A stretch of 64,000 nucleotides of DNA from Mesorhizobium sp. WSM4306 (GTDB lineage Bacteria; Pseudomonadota; Alphaproteobacteria; Rhizobiales; Rhizobiaceae). A program made the position numbers and the translations under genes. Shown here one piece after another: positions 36,379 through 45,946 of this stretch. The stretch covers positions 186,001-250,000 of the forward strand of contig NZ_VFTC01000001.1 in assembly GCF_007003975.1 (NCBI RefSeq), read 5' to 3'. Numbering within the stretch: the stretch's first letter is position 1; every line of letters begins with the position of its first letter. Under the pieces are notes generated by a model. It worked only from the letters and a program-made list of their open reading frames with translations, did not search any database and was not told the DNA's origin.

Positions 36379-37206
36379 ATGGTCACTTATCTCGACGCCG
36401 CCACGGCACCCCTCAGGAACACCGGCCAGATCCGCCTCTATGGCGAAGAAGGCTTTGCCGGCATGCGCAAGGCCTGCGATCTCACCGCGCGCTGCCTCGA
36501 CGAGCTGGTGCCGATGGTCCAGCCTGGCGTCACCACCGAGACCATCGACCGGTTCGTCTTCGAATACGGCATGGACCATGGCGCGCTGCCGGCGACGCTC
36601 AACTATCGCGGCTACACCAAATCGTCCTGCACCTCGATCAACCATGTCGTCTGCCACGGCATTCCCGACAACAAGCCGTTGAAGGACGGCGACATCGTCA
36701 ACATCGACGTCACCTACATCCTCGACGGCTGGCACGGCGATTCCTCGCGCATGTATCCGGTCGGCACCATCAAGCGCGCCGCCGAACGCCTGCTCGAAGT
36801 CACTCATGAATGCCTGATGCGCGGCATCGCGGCCGTTCGGCCCGGGGTCCGCACCGGGGCCATCGGCGCTGCCATCCAGACCTATGCCGAGGCCGAGCGC
36901 TGTTCGGTGGTGCGCGATTTCTGCGGCCATGGCGTCGGCCAGCTGTTTCATGACGCGCCCAACATCCTGCACTACGGCACGTCGAGCGAAGGCGTCGAGA
37001 TGCGGCCGGGTATGATCTTCACCATTGAGCCGATGATCAATCTCGGCCGGCCACATGTGAAAGTGCTGTCGGACGGCTGGACGGCGGTGACGCGCGACCG
37101 CTCGCTGTCGGCGCAGTACGAACACACGATCGGCGTCACCGACACAGGCTGCGAGATTTTCACGCTGTCGCCGAACAAGCTCGACCGCCCCGGCTTGCCG
37201 GCCTAG
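36379..37206 (+). CDS. map: Methionine aminopeptidase, type I
   Basis: Removes the initiator methionine from new proteins. The five metal ligands are visible in order: Asp in DIVNIDVTYI, Asp in GWHGDSSRMY, His in FCGHGVGQLFHD, Glu in FTIEPMINLG and Glu in QYEHTIGVT. The substrate His is in NHVVCHGIPD. The start at 36379 gives 275 residues. A strong hairpin terminator follows, then radC, an order I recall from other rhizobia. Confidence 0.96.
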   Translation: MVTYLDAATAPLRNTGQIRLYGEEGFAGMRKACDLTARCLDELVPMVQPGVTTETIDRFVFEYGMDHGALPATLNYRGYTKSSCTSINHVVCHGIPDNKPLKDGDIVNIDVTYILDGWHGDSSRMYPVGTIKRAAERLLEVTHECLMRGIAAVRPGVRTGAIGAAIQTYAEAERCSVVRDFCGHGVGQLFHDAPNILHYGTSSEGVEMRPGMIFTIEPMINLGRPHVKVLSDGWTAVTRDRSLSAQYEHTIGVTDTGCEIFTLSPNKLDRPGLPA

Positions 37207-37219
37207 CGATGCAAATACG

Positions 37220-37253
37220 CAAACGGGCCGGCGGCACAGCGCCGGCCCGTTTG
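37220..37253 (+). terminator. map terminator hairpin
   Basis: Perfect 14-base stem CAAACGGGCCGGCG (37220-37233) with its complement at 37240-37253 and a six-base loop, followed by TGTTTCTTGTT. It lies 14 bases after the map stop. Confidence 0.85.
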
Positions 37254-37280
37254 TGTTTCTTGTTCTTGTGGCTGGCGACC

Positions 37281-37513
37281 TTAGCCGACAACAGCCGGGT
37301 GAAGCAGCTCTTCGAGGCCGATGTTGCGGTAGATCTCCCGGCGCATGCGGTCGGCAACGCCGTTGACGATCTCGGCGCCGTCCTGCGACGGGTCGACATG
37401 GACGCGCAATCGAACCACGCCGGCCGAATGAAGCGCCGGCGGATCACCGCAGCCGCCTGATTCTCTGAGGCCTCGGTCGATACGACAGGCGCAGTCCGTT
37501 CACCGCCGGCATT
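37281..37513 (-). pseudogene. Possible gene remnant between map and radC
   Basis: A minus-strand frame ending at 37281 reads protein-like for about 55 codons: GVVRLRVHVDPSQDGAEIVN, then GVADRMRREIYRNIG and LEELLHPAVVG at the end. A stop closes it upstream near 37513 and no proper start or ribosome site is seen. It may be the tail of a lost gene, in an otherwise empty gap of about 330 bases. Parent family not recognised. Confidence 0.3.
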
Positions 37514-37588
37514 ACACCGTCTTCGAAAAGCACTCGACCGCTGCCGGCCTGTCGCTCTAGTCTTATGCCGAAGCCTTCGGGGGGATGG

Positions 37589-38356
37589 ATGGGGAAGAGC
37601 AATGACGACGAACGAGGGTTCTTCTCCGAGCGGTGGATTGAACCGCCGGCGAAGGACAAGGCGCTAAAAGACAAATCAACCGAGAAGCCGCATTATCATG
37701 GCCATCGCGACCGCTTGCGCGAGCGCTTCGTTGCGGGCGGTGCCGACGCCCTGCCCGACTACGAACTTCTCGAGCTGCTGCTGTTTCGCCTGATCCCGCG
37801 CGTCGACACCAAGCCTATCGCCAAAGCCCTTTTGGCGCGCTTCGGCACATTCGGCGAAGTGCTCGGCGCGCCGGTGGCGCTGCTGCAGGAGGTGAAGGGC
37901 ATCGGCCCCGCCGTGGCGGTCGACCTGAAGGTGATTGCCGTTGCCGCGCAGCGCATGGCGCGCACGGAGGTCCGCGACCGCGAGGTGCTGTCCAACTGGA
38001 CGCAGCTTCTTGCCTACTGCCGCTCGGCAATGGCTTTCGAGAACCGCGAACAGTTCCGCATCCTCTTCCTCGACAAGAAAAACGTGCTGATCGCCGACGA
38101 GGTGCAGCAGGTCGGCACCGTCGACCACACGCCGGTCTATCCGCGCGAAGTGATCAAGCGCGCGCTGGAGCTCTCGGCCAGCGCCGTTATCCTGGTCCAC
38201 AACCACCCTTCAGGGGATCCCACACCTTCCCGCGCGGACATCGAAATGACCAAGCAGATCATCGACAGCGCCAAGCCGCTCGGCATCGCCGTCCATGACC
38301 ACATCATCATCGGCAAGAAGGCCAATGCCTCGATGAAGGGCCTGTTGTTGATCTAA
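37589..38356 (+). CDS. radC: RadC/JAB-domain protein
   Basis: 255-residue protein with an N-terminal helix-hairpin-helix-like part ([33 protein letters not shown]) and a C-terminal JAB/MPN metalloprotease-like domain. The JAMM motif is [19 protein letters not shown]. RadC was once linked to DNA repair, but its real activity is unclear. The ATG at 37589 is preferred; an ATG eight codons earlier is possible. Confidence 0.92.
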   Translation: MGKSNDDERGFFSERWIEPPAKDKALKDKSTEKPHYHGHRDRLRERFVAGGADALPDYELLELLLFRLIPRVDTKPIAKALLARFGTFGEVLGAPVALLQEVKGIGPAVAVDLKVIAVAAQRMARTEVRDREVLSNWTQLLAYCRSAMAFENREQFRILFLDKKNVLIADEVQQVGTVDHTPVYPREVIKRALELSASAVILVHNHPSGDPTPSRADIEMTKQIIDSAKPLGIAVHDHIIIGKKANASMKGLLLI

Positions 38357-38380
38357 GCCAGGCAAGCCGCAGTCCACTTG

Positions 38381-38409
38381 CTTTCTGCGGGTCGCGGCAC
38401 CGCAGAAAG
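38381..38409 (+). terminator. Hairpin after radC
   Basis: Perfect ten-base stem CTTTCTGCGG (38381-38390) with CCGCAGAAAG (38400-38409) and a nine-base loop, 25 bases after the radC stop. No T run follows, so terminator function is likely but not certain. Confidence 0.55.
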
Positions 38410-38519
38410 ATCAAATTCGGCTGTATTTCGAAGCAAAAACTTGCCAGCCACCTTCCAACTTGAATTTTCCGCCTATCTGGGTTTCATAAGTCGGCAAATA
38501 ACCTAGGGAGGAATTCAAC

Positions 38520-39548
38520 ATGATAAAAAGGGCGATTCTCGGCGCCGGTATCCTTGCCGCCGGCATGTGGGGCGCGTCGTCATTGGCGTCCGCCGAAAGC
38601 CTGACCATGTATTGCGGCGTCGACGAGGTCTGGTGTCAGCAGACGGCGCGGGCCTTCGAGGAAAAGACCGGCATCACCGTCGACATGACCCGCAAGAGCG
38701 CTGGCGAAATCTATGCCCAGTTGCGCGCCGAGGCGGCCAATCCCAAGGGCGACATCTGGTGGGGCGGCACCGGTGATCCACACCTGCAGGCGGCCGAGGA
38801 AGGTCTGACCGAGGAGTACAAATCGCCCCTGCTCGACCAGTTGCAGCCCTGGGCGATCAAGCAGGCTGAAACATCCGGCCACCGCACGGTCGGCATCTAC
38901 TCCGGCGCGCTGGGCTTCGGCTACAACAAGGATCTGCTCGCCAAGAACAATCTGCCCGAGCCGAAATGCTGGGCCGATCTGACCAAGCCGGAGTACAAGG
39001 GGCATATCCAGGTCGCCAACCCGAATTCCTCAGGTACAGCTTACAACATGCTGGCGACCATCGTTCAGCTGTTCGGCGAGGACAAGGGTTTCGAGTACCT
39101 GAAAGCCCTGCACAAGAACGTCAACCAATACACCAAGTCGGGCTCGGCGCCGATCAAGGCCGCCGGGCTTGGCGAGACCACGATCGGCATCGTCTTCATC
39201 CACGACGCCGTGTCGCAGGTCGTCGCCGGATTCCCGATCGTTCCGGTCACCCCTTGCGAGGGAACCGGCTACGAGATTGGCTCGGAATCGATCATCAAGG
39301 GCGCCCGCAACATGGAGGCCGCGAAAAAATTCTACGACTGGGCGCTCGAGGCCGATGTCCAGTCCACGGCGCAGGATGCGGGGTCGTTCCAGGTTCCGTC
39401 GAACAAGGCGGCAAAAACCTCCGACAAGGCGCCGGACCTCGCTGCCATCAAGCTGATCGACTACGACTTCAAGAAGTATGGATCGAGCGAAGAGCGCAAG
39501 CGCCTGCTGAAAAAATGGGACGAAGAGGTCGCGTCGCTGCCGCAATAG
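38520..39548 (+). CDS. AfuA/FbpA-type ABC transporter substrate-binding protein
   Basis: 342-residue periplasmic binding protein with signal peptide (ILAAGMWGASSLASA). It has the AfuA style rather than classical FbpA: MYCGVDEVWCQQTARAFEEK, then AEAANPKGDIWWGGTGDPHL, ANPNSSGTAYNMLATIV and ESIIKGARNMEAAKKFYDWA. The adjacent Tyr-Tyr pair that binds Fe(III) in FbpA is not seen. Close relatives are usually labelled iron(III)-binding, yet Actinobacillus AfuA was shown to bind hexose phosphates, so a phosphorylated organic substrate is quite possible. AGGGAGG precedes the ATG. First gene of a three-gene operon. Confidence 0.88.
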   Translation: MIKRAILGAGILAAGMWGASSLASAESLTMYCGVDEVWCQQTARAFEEKTGITVDMTRKSAGEIYAQLRAEAANPKGDIWWGGTGDPHLQAAEEGLTEEYKSPLLDQLQPWAIKQAETSGHRTVGIYSGALGFGYNKDLLAKNNLPEPKCWADLTKPEYKGHIQVANPNSSGTAYNMLATIVQLFGEDKGFEYLKALHKNVNQYTKSGSAPIKAAGLGETTIGIVFIHDAVSQVVAGFPIVPVTPCEGTGYEIGSESIIKGARNMEAAKKFYDWALEADVQSTAQDAGSFQVPSNKAAKTSDKAPDLAAIKLIDYDFKKYGSSEERKRLLKKWDEEVASLPQ

Positions 39549-39551
39549 CAG

Positions 39552-41840
39552 ATGCGCTTTCGCCAAACCCGCGGGCCGCTCGAACCGATCGTCGTCCTCT
39601 GGATGGCGATCGGCTGGGTGGGCTTTGCCCTGCTGCCCTGGTACGGCATCGAAGACGGGTTCTTCGGTTTTTCCTGGCTGTTCGACGGCTACCCGGTCGA
39701 TAGCAAATTCGCTCCAGCGCTGGTTCTGGCCCTCAAGGGCGAAAAACTGTGGCTGGCGCCGCTCGGCTTCCTGCTGGCGGCGCCGCTGCTGCTGTGGGGT
39801 CGCAACAAATCCGATCCGGTTTTTGGTCGGCTGCTGGTCATTGGCGGCGCTGCCGGTTTTGGCTGGCTTTTGTTCCAGGGCTTCGCTATCGGGTTGCACG
39901 GCTGGCAGTTCAGCTGGCTGACCAGCCTGTTCGGCGATCTTGGCGACCGCCAATTCGGCATGGGCTACGGCGCCCTTCTGGTCAGTGGCGCCTTTCTGTT
40001 TCTGCTCACCCTTGGCATTGCCGCGCGCGGTGCCGTCGGTGGCGACGTATTCGTCGTCAGCTCGATCGGCTTCGTCGTCGCGGTGGTTTCCATCTTCATC
40101 TTCATGCCGATCCTGATGATGCTGGCCAACGCCATGCAGACCGACGACGGTGGCTATTCGCTTGTCGTGTTCCTAGCCAAGCTGCTCAGTTCGCGCTTGT
40201 GGAGCCTGGACTGTCTCGCCGGTGGCAACCGTTGCGGCGTTGCTTGGAACTCGCTGCTGCTCGCCGTGCTCGTCGGCCTGCTGACCATGTTTCTGGGGTT
40301 GGTGTTCGCGCTTGTCGTGACACGCACGGGTTTCCGCTATGGCAAGCTGCTGCGTGCGCTGACTGTGTTGCCGATCATCACCCCGGCCTTCGTCATCGGC
40401 CTTGCCATCATCCTGTTGTTCGGCCTGTCGGGCGCGGTGACCCAGAGCGTCGCAGGTGTCTTCGGCATCCAGCCGACACGCTGGGTCTATGGCCTTCCCG
40501 GCCTGCTTATCGCCCAGGTTCTCGCTTTCACCCCGATCGCCTTCCTGGTTCTGATCGGCGTTGTGGAAGGCGTCAGCCCATCCATGGAAGAGGCCTCGCA
40601 GACGCTCCGCGCCAGCCGCTGGCAGACTTTCTGGACCGTATCCCTGCCGCTGATGCGGCCAGGCCTCGCCAACGCCTTCCTGCTCGGCTTCATCGAAAGC
40701 ATGGCCGATTTCGGCAATCCGCTGGTGCTGAGCGGCAACTATGACGTCCTGTCGACGGAAATCTTCTTCGCCATTGTCGGCGCGCAGAACGATGCCGCAC
40801 TTGCTGCGATCCTGGCGCTGGTGCTGCTGGGCTTCACGCTTGGGGCCTTCTATGCGCAGCGTTTCTGGATCGGCAGGCGTTCCTATACCACCGTCACCGG
40901 CAAGGGCGACGCCGGCGTCCATCCGCGCCTGCCGAACGGGCTGACACGTGCGCTCTATGTCATCGCCGGCCTGTGGACGGCGTTCACCGTGCTGGTCTAC
41001 GCGGTGATCTTCTACGGCAGCTTTGTCAGGCTGTGGGGGGTCGATCAGAGCCTGACGCTGCAGCACTACAAGAAAGCGTTCGCCGTCAGCTGGAATGAAT
41101 TCGGCATCCATTGGTCGGGGTCGGCGTGGAGTTCGTTCTGGACGACGATGGAGATCGCGCTGATATCGGCGCCGCTGACCGCCGGCATCGGGCTTCTGAC
41201 CGCCTATCTCCTCGTCCGCCAGAATTTCCGCGGCAAGAATGCCTTCGAATTCGCCACCATGCTGTCTTTCGCGATTCCGGGAACCGTCATCGGCGTTAGC
41301 TACATCATAGCCTTCAACGTGCCGCCGATCGAACTGACCGGCACCGGCATCATCCTCGTGCTGTCGTTCATCTTCCGCAACATGCCGGTCGGCGTGCGCG
41401 CCGGCGTCGCCTCGATGTCGCAGATCGACCGCAGCCTGGATGAATCCTCGCTGACGCTTGGCGCCAACTCCTGGCAGACCTTCAGACGCGTCATCCTGCC
41501 CTTGCTGAGATCGGCGATGCTGGCGGCGCTTGTCTATTCCTTCGTGCGCGCCATGACCGCGATCAGCGCCGTCATCTTCCTGGTCAGTGCGCGTTACGAT
41601 CTTTCGACCAGCTACATCGTCGGGCGCGTCGAGAACAATGAATACGGCATCGCCATCGCCTATTCGACGGTGCTGATCGTCGTCATGCTGGTGGTTATCG
41701 GCCTGATGCAACTGGTCGTCGGCAGCCGCAATATCGGCCGGCGCGGCATCCAGAAGGGCGACGGCGGCTGGAGCGTGCGCACCAATGTCAGCCTGCCGGG
41801 AACGGCAAGTGGCCCGACAACAATAGTAGGAGCCGGGTGA
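39552..41840 (+). CDS. ABC transporter permease, duplicated FbpB/AfuB type
   Basis: 762-residue inner-membrane protein with the two fused permease halves typical of this family. The first half has its EAA loop at about residues 340-365 (EGVSPSMEEASQTLRASRWQ) and the second at about 620-650 (MSQIDRSLDESSLTLGANSW). An extra N-terminal hydrophobic region of about 200 residues precedes the first half. It starts three bases after the binding-protein stop and overlaps the ATPase gene by one base, so the three genes form one operon. Confidence 0.9.
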   Translation: MRFRQTRGPLEPIVVLWMAIGWVGFALLPWYGIEDGFFGFSWLFDGYPVDSKFAPALVLALKGEKLWLAPLGFLLAAPLLLWGRNKSDPVFGRLLVIGGAAGFGWLLFQGFAIGLHGWQFSWLTSLFGDLGDRQFGMGYGALLVSGAFLFLLTLGIAARGAVGGDVFVVSSIGFVVAVVSIFIFMPILMMLANAMQTDDGGYSLVVFLAKLLSSRLWSLDCLAGGNRCGVAWNSLLLAVLVGLLTMFLGLVFALVVTRTGFRYGKLLRALTVLPIITPAFVIGLAIILLFGLSGAVTQSVAGVFGIQPTRWVYGLPGLLIAQVLAFTPIAFLVLIGVVEGVSPSMEEASQTLRASRWQTFWTVSLPLMRPGLANAFLLGFIESMADFGNPLVLSGNYDVLSTEIFFAIVGAQNDAALAAILALVLLGFTLGAFYAQRFWIGRRSYTTVTGKGDAGVHPRLPNGLTRALYVIAGLWTAFTVLVYAVIFYGSFVRLWGVDQSLTLQHYKKAFAVSWNEFGIHWSGSAWSSFWTTMEIALISAPLTAGIGLLTAYLLVRQNFRGKNAFEFATMLSFAIPGTVIGVSYIIAFNVPPIELTGTGIILVLSFIFRNMPVGVRAGVASMSQIDRSLDESSLTLGANSWQTFRRVILPLLRSAMLAALVYSFVRAMTAISAVIFLVSARYDLSTSYIVGRVENNEYGIAIAYSTVLIVVMLVVIGLMQLVVGSRNIGRRGIQKGDGGWSVRTNVSLPGTASGPTTIVGAG

Positions 41841-42916
41841 TGGCCGAAATTCGCGGCAACGCTGCCTCAGTGACCTTCGAAAATGTCACCAAGACTTATC
41901 CAGGCGCCAGCACGCCGGCGGTCGACGACATTTCGCTTGCGATCGAGGCCGGCAAGCTGGTGACGCTTCTGGGACCTTCCGGCTGCGGCAAGACGACGAC
42001 GCTGCGCATGATCGCCGGCCTGGAGATGCCGTCCAGCGGCCGTATCCTCATCGGCGGCAACGACGTAACGCGCTTGCCGGCCACCGACCGCGACGTGTCC
42101 ATGGTGTTCCAGTCCTATGCGTTGTTCCCGCATATGACGGTGATGGAAAATGTCTCCTACGGCCTGCGCTTCTCCGGCCACGACAAGAAGGAGGCCGCGT
42201 CCCGCGCCCGCGCCGGGCTGGAGTTGGTCGGCCTGACCGATTTCGGGGCGCGCCTGCCCAGCGAACTGTCGGGTGGTCAGCAGCAGCGCGTAGCGGTGGC
42301 GCGCGCACTGGTGCTCGAACCGCTAGTGCTGCTGTTCGACGAGCCGCTCTCCAACCTAGATGCCAAGCTGCGCCGGCATGTGCGCGAGGAAATCAGGGAG
42401 ATCCAGACCAAGCTCGGGTTGACTGTGGTCTACGTCACGCACGACCAGGAAGAGGCGCTTGCGGTTTCGGACCGCATCATCGTCATGAACAAAGCGGTGG
42501 TCGCGCAGGACGGTACGCCGCGCGAACTATACGACGCGCCAGCCAACGCGTTCGTTGCCGACTTCATCGGTGAAGCCAACATCCTGGATTGCGAGGTGGT
42601 CGCGGTGCAAGGGGACGAAGCTACCGTCCGGCTAGGCACGCTTGCCTTGAAACTGCCGGCGCGTGGCCACCAAGCCGGCCCTGCGAAGCTGGCCGTCCGT
42701 CCAAGCCGCATCGAGATCGGTCCTGCCGGCGCGCCGCAGACGATCGCAGGCACGCTCGCAAAGGTCACCTATACCGGCAGCCATCTCGAACTGGTCGTTG
42801 CCACGGCGCTTGGCGACGTGTTCGTGTTGTCGCGAAACGTCGATGCGCCGTTTCAGGGGGGCGACGCCGTCGGAATCGGCTTTCCGGAGCGCGGACCGGT
42901 CCTGATCAAAGCTTGA
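41840..42916 (+). CDS. ABC transporter ATP-binding protein, FbpC/AfuC type
   Basis: 358-residue ATPase of the FbpC/PotA group. Walker A is GPSGCGKTTT, the signature is LSGGQQQRVAVARAL, Walker B is LLLFDEPLSNLD and the switch His is in VYVTHDQEEA. A C-terminal TOBE-like domain of about 100 residues follows. The ATG overlaps the permease stop (TGATG), with AGGAG nine bases before it. Its last 11 bases overlap the convergent phosphatase gene. Confidence 0.93.
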   Translation: MAEIRGNAASVTFENVTKTYPGASTPAVDDISLAIEAGKLVTLLGPSGCGKTTTLRMIAGLEMPSSGRILIGGNDVTRLPATDRDVSMVFQSYALFPHMTVMENVSYGLRFSGHDKKEAASRARAGLELVGLTDFGARLPSELSGGQQQRVAVARALVLEPLVLLFDEPLSNLDAKLRRHVREEIREIQTKLGLTVVYVTHDQEEALAVSDRIIVMNKAVVAQDGTPRELYDAPANAFVADFIGEANILDCEVVAVQGDEATVRLGTLALKLPARGHQAGPAKLAVRPSRIEIGPAGAPQTIAGTLAKVTYTGSHLELVVATALGDVFVLSRNVDAPFQGGDAVGIGFPERGPVLIKA

Positions 42917-43700
42917 AGGGTTCGACGCAGAGGTCGCGAATCTGGGCGAACACACCGTTGCCGGCGCTGATAACCAGCGTGCCTTTTTCCAAAACGGTCC
43001 TCGGGTCCGGCTTGACGATTGTGCCGCCGGCTTCTTCCACCAAAAGCATGCCGGCCAGGCAATCCCAGGCGTTCATGTGCTCCTCGACATAGCCCAGCAA
43101 CCTGCCGGCAGCGACATAGGCGAGCATGAGCGCACCCGAAGCGTTGCGGAAAAACACGCCGCCTTCGGCAATCAGCGAGCGGATGAGCGTAACGATATTT
43201 TGCATCTCGGCGCGGTTGGAGAAGCCGGTGCCGACCGAACCTTCGGTCAGGTTGGTGGCGGCACTTGCCTTCATCGGCTTGCCGTTGAGAAACGCGCCAC
43301 CGCCCTTGCGGCAATGGAAGGTCTCCCCGGTCGAGGGCTCGTGGATGACGCCGACGACGGTATCGCCATCCTTGGCGCAGGCGATGACCACGCACCAGGC
43401 CGGAATGCCGCGCACGAAATTCGCAGTGCCGTCGATCGGATCGATCACCCAGACATGCCCGGTCGACCCGGTGACCGAGGCATGTTCCTCGCCGACGATG
43501 CCGTCGCCCGGGAAGGCAGCTTTTATCGCCGCGCGGATGAACAGCTCGACCTCGCGGTCGGCCTGCGAAACCATATCCTGATGGCCCTTGCTCTCGATGG
43601 TGAGATTGTCGAGATCGCGAAAATACTTCAGGCCGAGCTCGCCGGCGCGCTGCGCGAGATCGGTGGCGAAATGTTCACGCGCTTTGTTATCGGATGTCAT
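42906..43700 (-). CDS. Inositol monophosphatase-family phosphatase
   Basis: 264-residue Mg2+-dependent, Li+-sensitive type phosphatase. Metal motifs are GIVGEEHASV (the Glu), VWVIDPIDGTANFVRG (the Asp cluster) and NAWDCLAGMLLVEEAGG. Candidate substrates are inositol phosphate, histidinol phosphate or another sugar phosphate; the sequence does not decide. It ends inside the 3' end of the transporter ATPase gene on the opposite strand. If that transporter takes up phosphorylated sugars or polyols, this enzyme would be a natural partner. That link is inference. Confidence 0.88.
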   Translation of the reverse strand: MTSDNKAREHFATDLAQRAGELGLKYFRDLDNLTIESKGHQDMVSQADREVELFIRAAIKAAFPGDGIVGEEHASVTGSTGHVWVIDPIDGTANFVRGIPAWCVVIACAKDGDTVVGVIHEPSTGETFHCRKGGGAFLNGKPMKASAATNLTEGSVGTGFSNRAEMQNIVTLIRSLIAEGGVFFRNASGALMLAYVAAGRLLGYVEEHMNAWDCLAGMLLVEEAGGTIVKPDPRTVLEKGTLVISAGNGVFAQIRDLCVEPFKL

Positions 43701-43885
43701 GAGGTTCCTGTCACGGCGAATGCGGTCTGAAGCTAGAGATGGGTTAGGCAGAGGAGCTTAGCGTTCAAGGCGAGGATGTAAATGACGCGGTGCCTGTTTG
43801 TCGGGCCACGGGGTCATAAGGCGCCTCGCCAGGCAGGTCACGCGGCGAGGCCGCCACCATGCCGCCCCAGATCCGGCCAATCCCG

Positions 43886-44662
43886 CTAGCTGAGCGACCC
43901 GGCTGCTTGCGAGATGAGCCCGGCGATCACGTCGGGGTGAGAGATCAACGACAAATGGCTTGCCTTCACTTCAATGGTCTTTGCGTTCATGCGCTTTGCC
44001 ATGAAGCGCTCGAGATCCGGGTTGATCGTGCGATCCTCGGTCGAGACCGCATACCAGCTTGGCTTCGAGCGCCAGGCCGCTTGCGTTGTCTTTCCTGTGA
44101 AAAGCTTGTCAGAGATCGGCCCTTGGACAGCGTAGAGGATGCGCGCCTTTGCGCGAGGAATATCGCCGGCGAAATCCCGCAGGAAAGCCTCCTCGTTGAG
44201 TTTGCCATAGCCTTCGGACCAGACGAGCCCGGCGGAGGCGGGCGGCGCCGCAAAAGTCTTGGCGAGCGCCGTGTAATCTTCGCCCGCATCCGGCGCGCGC
44301 GCCGCGACATAGACGAGCGAGGAGACCTTTGGATCCATCCCTGCCTCGGTGACAATCATGCCGGCAAAAGAGTGCCCGACAAGGACCGTCGGTCCATCCT
44401 GGAGTGCGATCGCACGGCGCGTTACCTCGACGCCAGCCTCCAGCGTGGTCAGCGGATGCTGGACAACGGTTGCGTTGAGGCCGGCCTGTTGCAGCAGGCC
44501 AACCACCTCCGACCAGCACGAGCCATCCGCATAGGCGCCATGGACCAGAACGACATTGCGAACTTTTGGGGCAGTCTGCGCTGACGTCGTGTGGGAGCCG
44601 GCCAATAGGCCCGTCGCCACCCCGGCGACGAGCGCGGTGGAGAAAGTACGCCGATTTATCAT
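43886..44662 (-). CDS. Tat-exported alpha/beta hydrolase
   Basis: 258-residue esterase-like hydrolase of the EstC/salicylate-binding esterase style. The N-terminus NRRTFSTALVAGVATGLLAG has the twin arginine and hydrophobic run of a Tat signal. The oxyanion region is VVLVHGAYADGSCW, the nucleophile is in LVGHSFAGMIV, the Asp probably in STEDRTINP and the His in SHLSLISHP. ATG at 44662 has AAGGAA ten bases upstream. It lies downstream of a LysR gene on the same strand, with 182 bases between. Substrate unknown. Confidence 0.85.
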   Translation of the reverse strand: MINRRTFSTALVAGVATGLLAGSHTTSAQTAPKVRNVVLVHGAYADGSCWSEVVGLLQQAGLNATVVQHPLTTLEAGVEVTRRAIALQDGPTVLVGHSFAGMIVTEAGMDPKVSSLVYVAARAPDAGEDYTALAKTFAAPPASAGLVWSEGYGKLNEEAFLRDFAGDIPRAKARILYAVQGPISDKLFTGKTTQAAWRSKPSWYAVSTEDRTINPDLERFMAKRMNAKTIEVKASHLSLISHPDVIAGLISQAAGSLS

Positions 44663-44844
44663 GATCGCGAATTCCTTGAGAGGTTGTCGGATCGCGCCCA
44701 GATTTCGGCTGGGGCGCGCCGCAAATGTTTCGCCCGGCGCCTTCATCCAGTCTTCGCAGCCTGCCGAGCCTTCGTTACGGCCGTCACCGCTTCGTGATCA
44801 CATGCCTCTGGCTTTTTTGCGGGCTGATCCCGAACGCACGCGCT

Positions 44845-45780
44845 TCAGTTGGCGCGCGCCTCACGCGCGCCGCCGCCGAGCCTGCCTTCCAGAAGATCGC
44901 GCCGCTGCTGCAATTCGCCGGAGACGAATTTGGTGAAGGCATGCACGCGCGCCGTGCGGCGCAGATCGTCATGCACCAGCACCCACAGCGCCGAGCCGAT
45001 CTCCTCGATCAGCCCTCCGACCCGCACAAGCCCGGGCAGGCTGTCGCCGAGATAACAGGGCAATGCGGCGATCCCCATGCCGGCCCCGGCGGCGTGAGAC
45101 ATAGTCACCAGGGAATCGGCGCGCATGGCTATCTCGGCATCCGGCAGTGACGACCGCATCCAGCGGGCGACGCCCGTGTTGGCGAGGCTGTCGTCGGGAG
45201 CGATCCAGCGCAGCGCGCCGAATCTCGGCTCCGCCGGCAGCGTCTCGGCATAGGCGCGCGCCGCGTAGGCGGCGAAGGCGACGCCCGAAATGCGCCTGCC
45301 GACCAGAATTTCCTGCGGCTGCGACACCGGCCGGATCGCCACGTCGGCATCGCGATGCGCCAGATTAGCGATGGAGTTTTGCGTCATCGCCTCGACCCGT
45401 ATGCCGGGGTGACGATTACGAAACGCCGCCAGGATCGGCGGCAGCACCGACGCCATCAGCGTGTCGGTGGTGGTGACCCGCAACGTGCCTTCGAACCTGA
45501 GATCCTGCCCCGACAGCTTGCGCGTCAGTTCGTTGACCGTCTCGGCCATTGTGCGCGCCGCACCCAGCAGCTCTTCGCCGCCGGCGGTGAGCGCATAGCC
45601 CGTCGGCAGCCGATCGAAAAGACGGATGCCAAGCCGCGCTTCGAACGCGTTGACGCGCCTCAGCACAGTGGTGTGGTTCACGCCCAGGATCCGCGCTGCC
45701 GCCGCCAGCGAAGCGCCCTCAGCGACGGCCAGCACCATACGCAGATCTTCCCAGTCGATTTGGTCGCGTGAGCTGTGCAT
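44845..45780 (-). CDS. LysR-family regulator
   Basis: 311-residue regulator with an N-terminal helix-turn-helix (DWEDLRMVLAVAEGASLAAA, then LGVNHTTVLRRVNAFEARLG) and an effector domain starting LRVTTTDTLMASVLPPIL. ATG at 45780 gives standard length. It is divergent from the DMT permease gene with 166 bases between. By the usual LysR arrangement the permease is its likely target, and the hydrolase may be one too. Effector unknown. Confidence 0.88.
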   Translation of the reverse strand: MHSSRDQIDWEDLRMVLAVAEGASLAAAARILGVNHTTVLRRVNAFEARLGIRLFDRLPTGYALTAGGEELLGAARTMAETVNELTRKLSGQDLRFEGTLRVTTTDTLMASVLPPILAAFRNRHPGIRVEAMTQNSIANLAHRDADVAIRPVSQPQEILVGRRISGVAFAAYAARAYAETLPAEPRFGALRWIAPDDSLANTGVARWMRSSLPDAEIAMRADSLVTMSHAAGAGMGIAALPCYLGDSLPGLVRVGGLIEEIGSALWVLVHDDLRRTARVHAFTKFVSGELQQRRDLLEGRLGGGAREARAN

Positions 45781-45946
45781 TCTTGCAGAAAGATAAGGGA
45801 AAACACCGAAGTTGCGAGCTAAAATCCCGACAGGGCCCTGCAGAAACGCACAGCAAATGGGCAAATCGGCAGATCGATCTGCGAATCCGCGCACGCCATA
45901 TAAGCCGTCGCAACGGTCGCACGCCTCAAATTCAAGGAATGATATC

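Noticed and set aside
38520..42916. Plain iron(III) uptake operon
   Set aside because: The usual label rests on overall family similarity. The binding protein is AfuA-like and lacks the visible Tyr pair, and no Fur-type site was recognised, so the substrate is left open.
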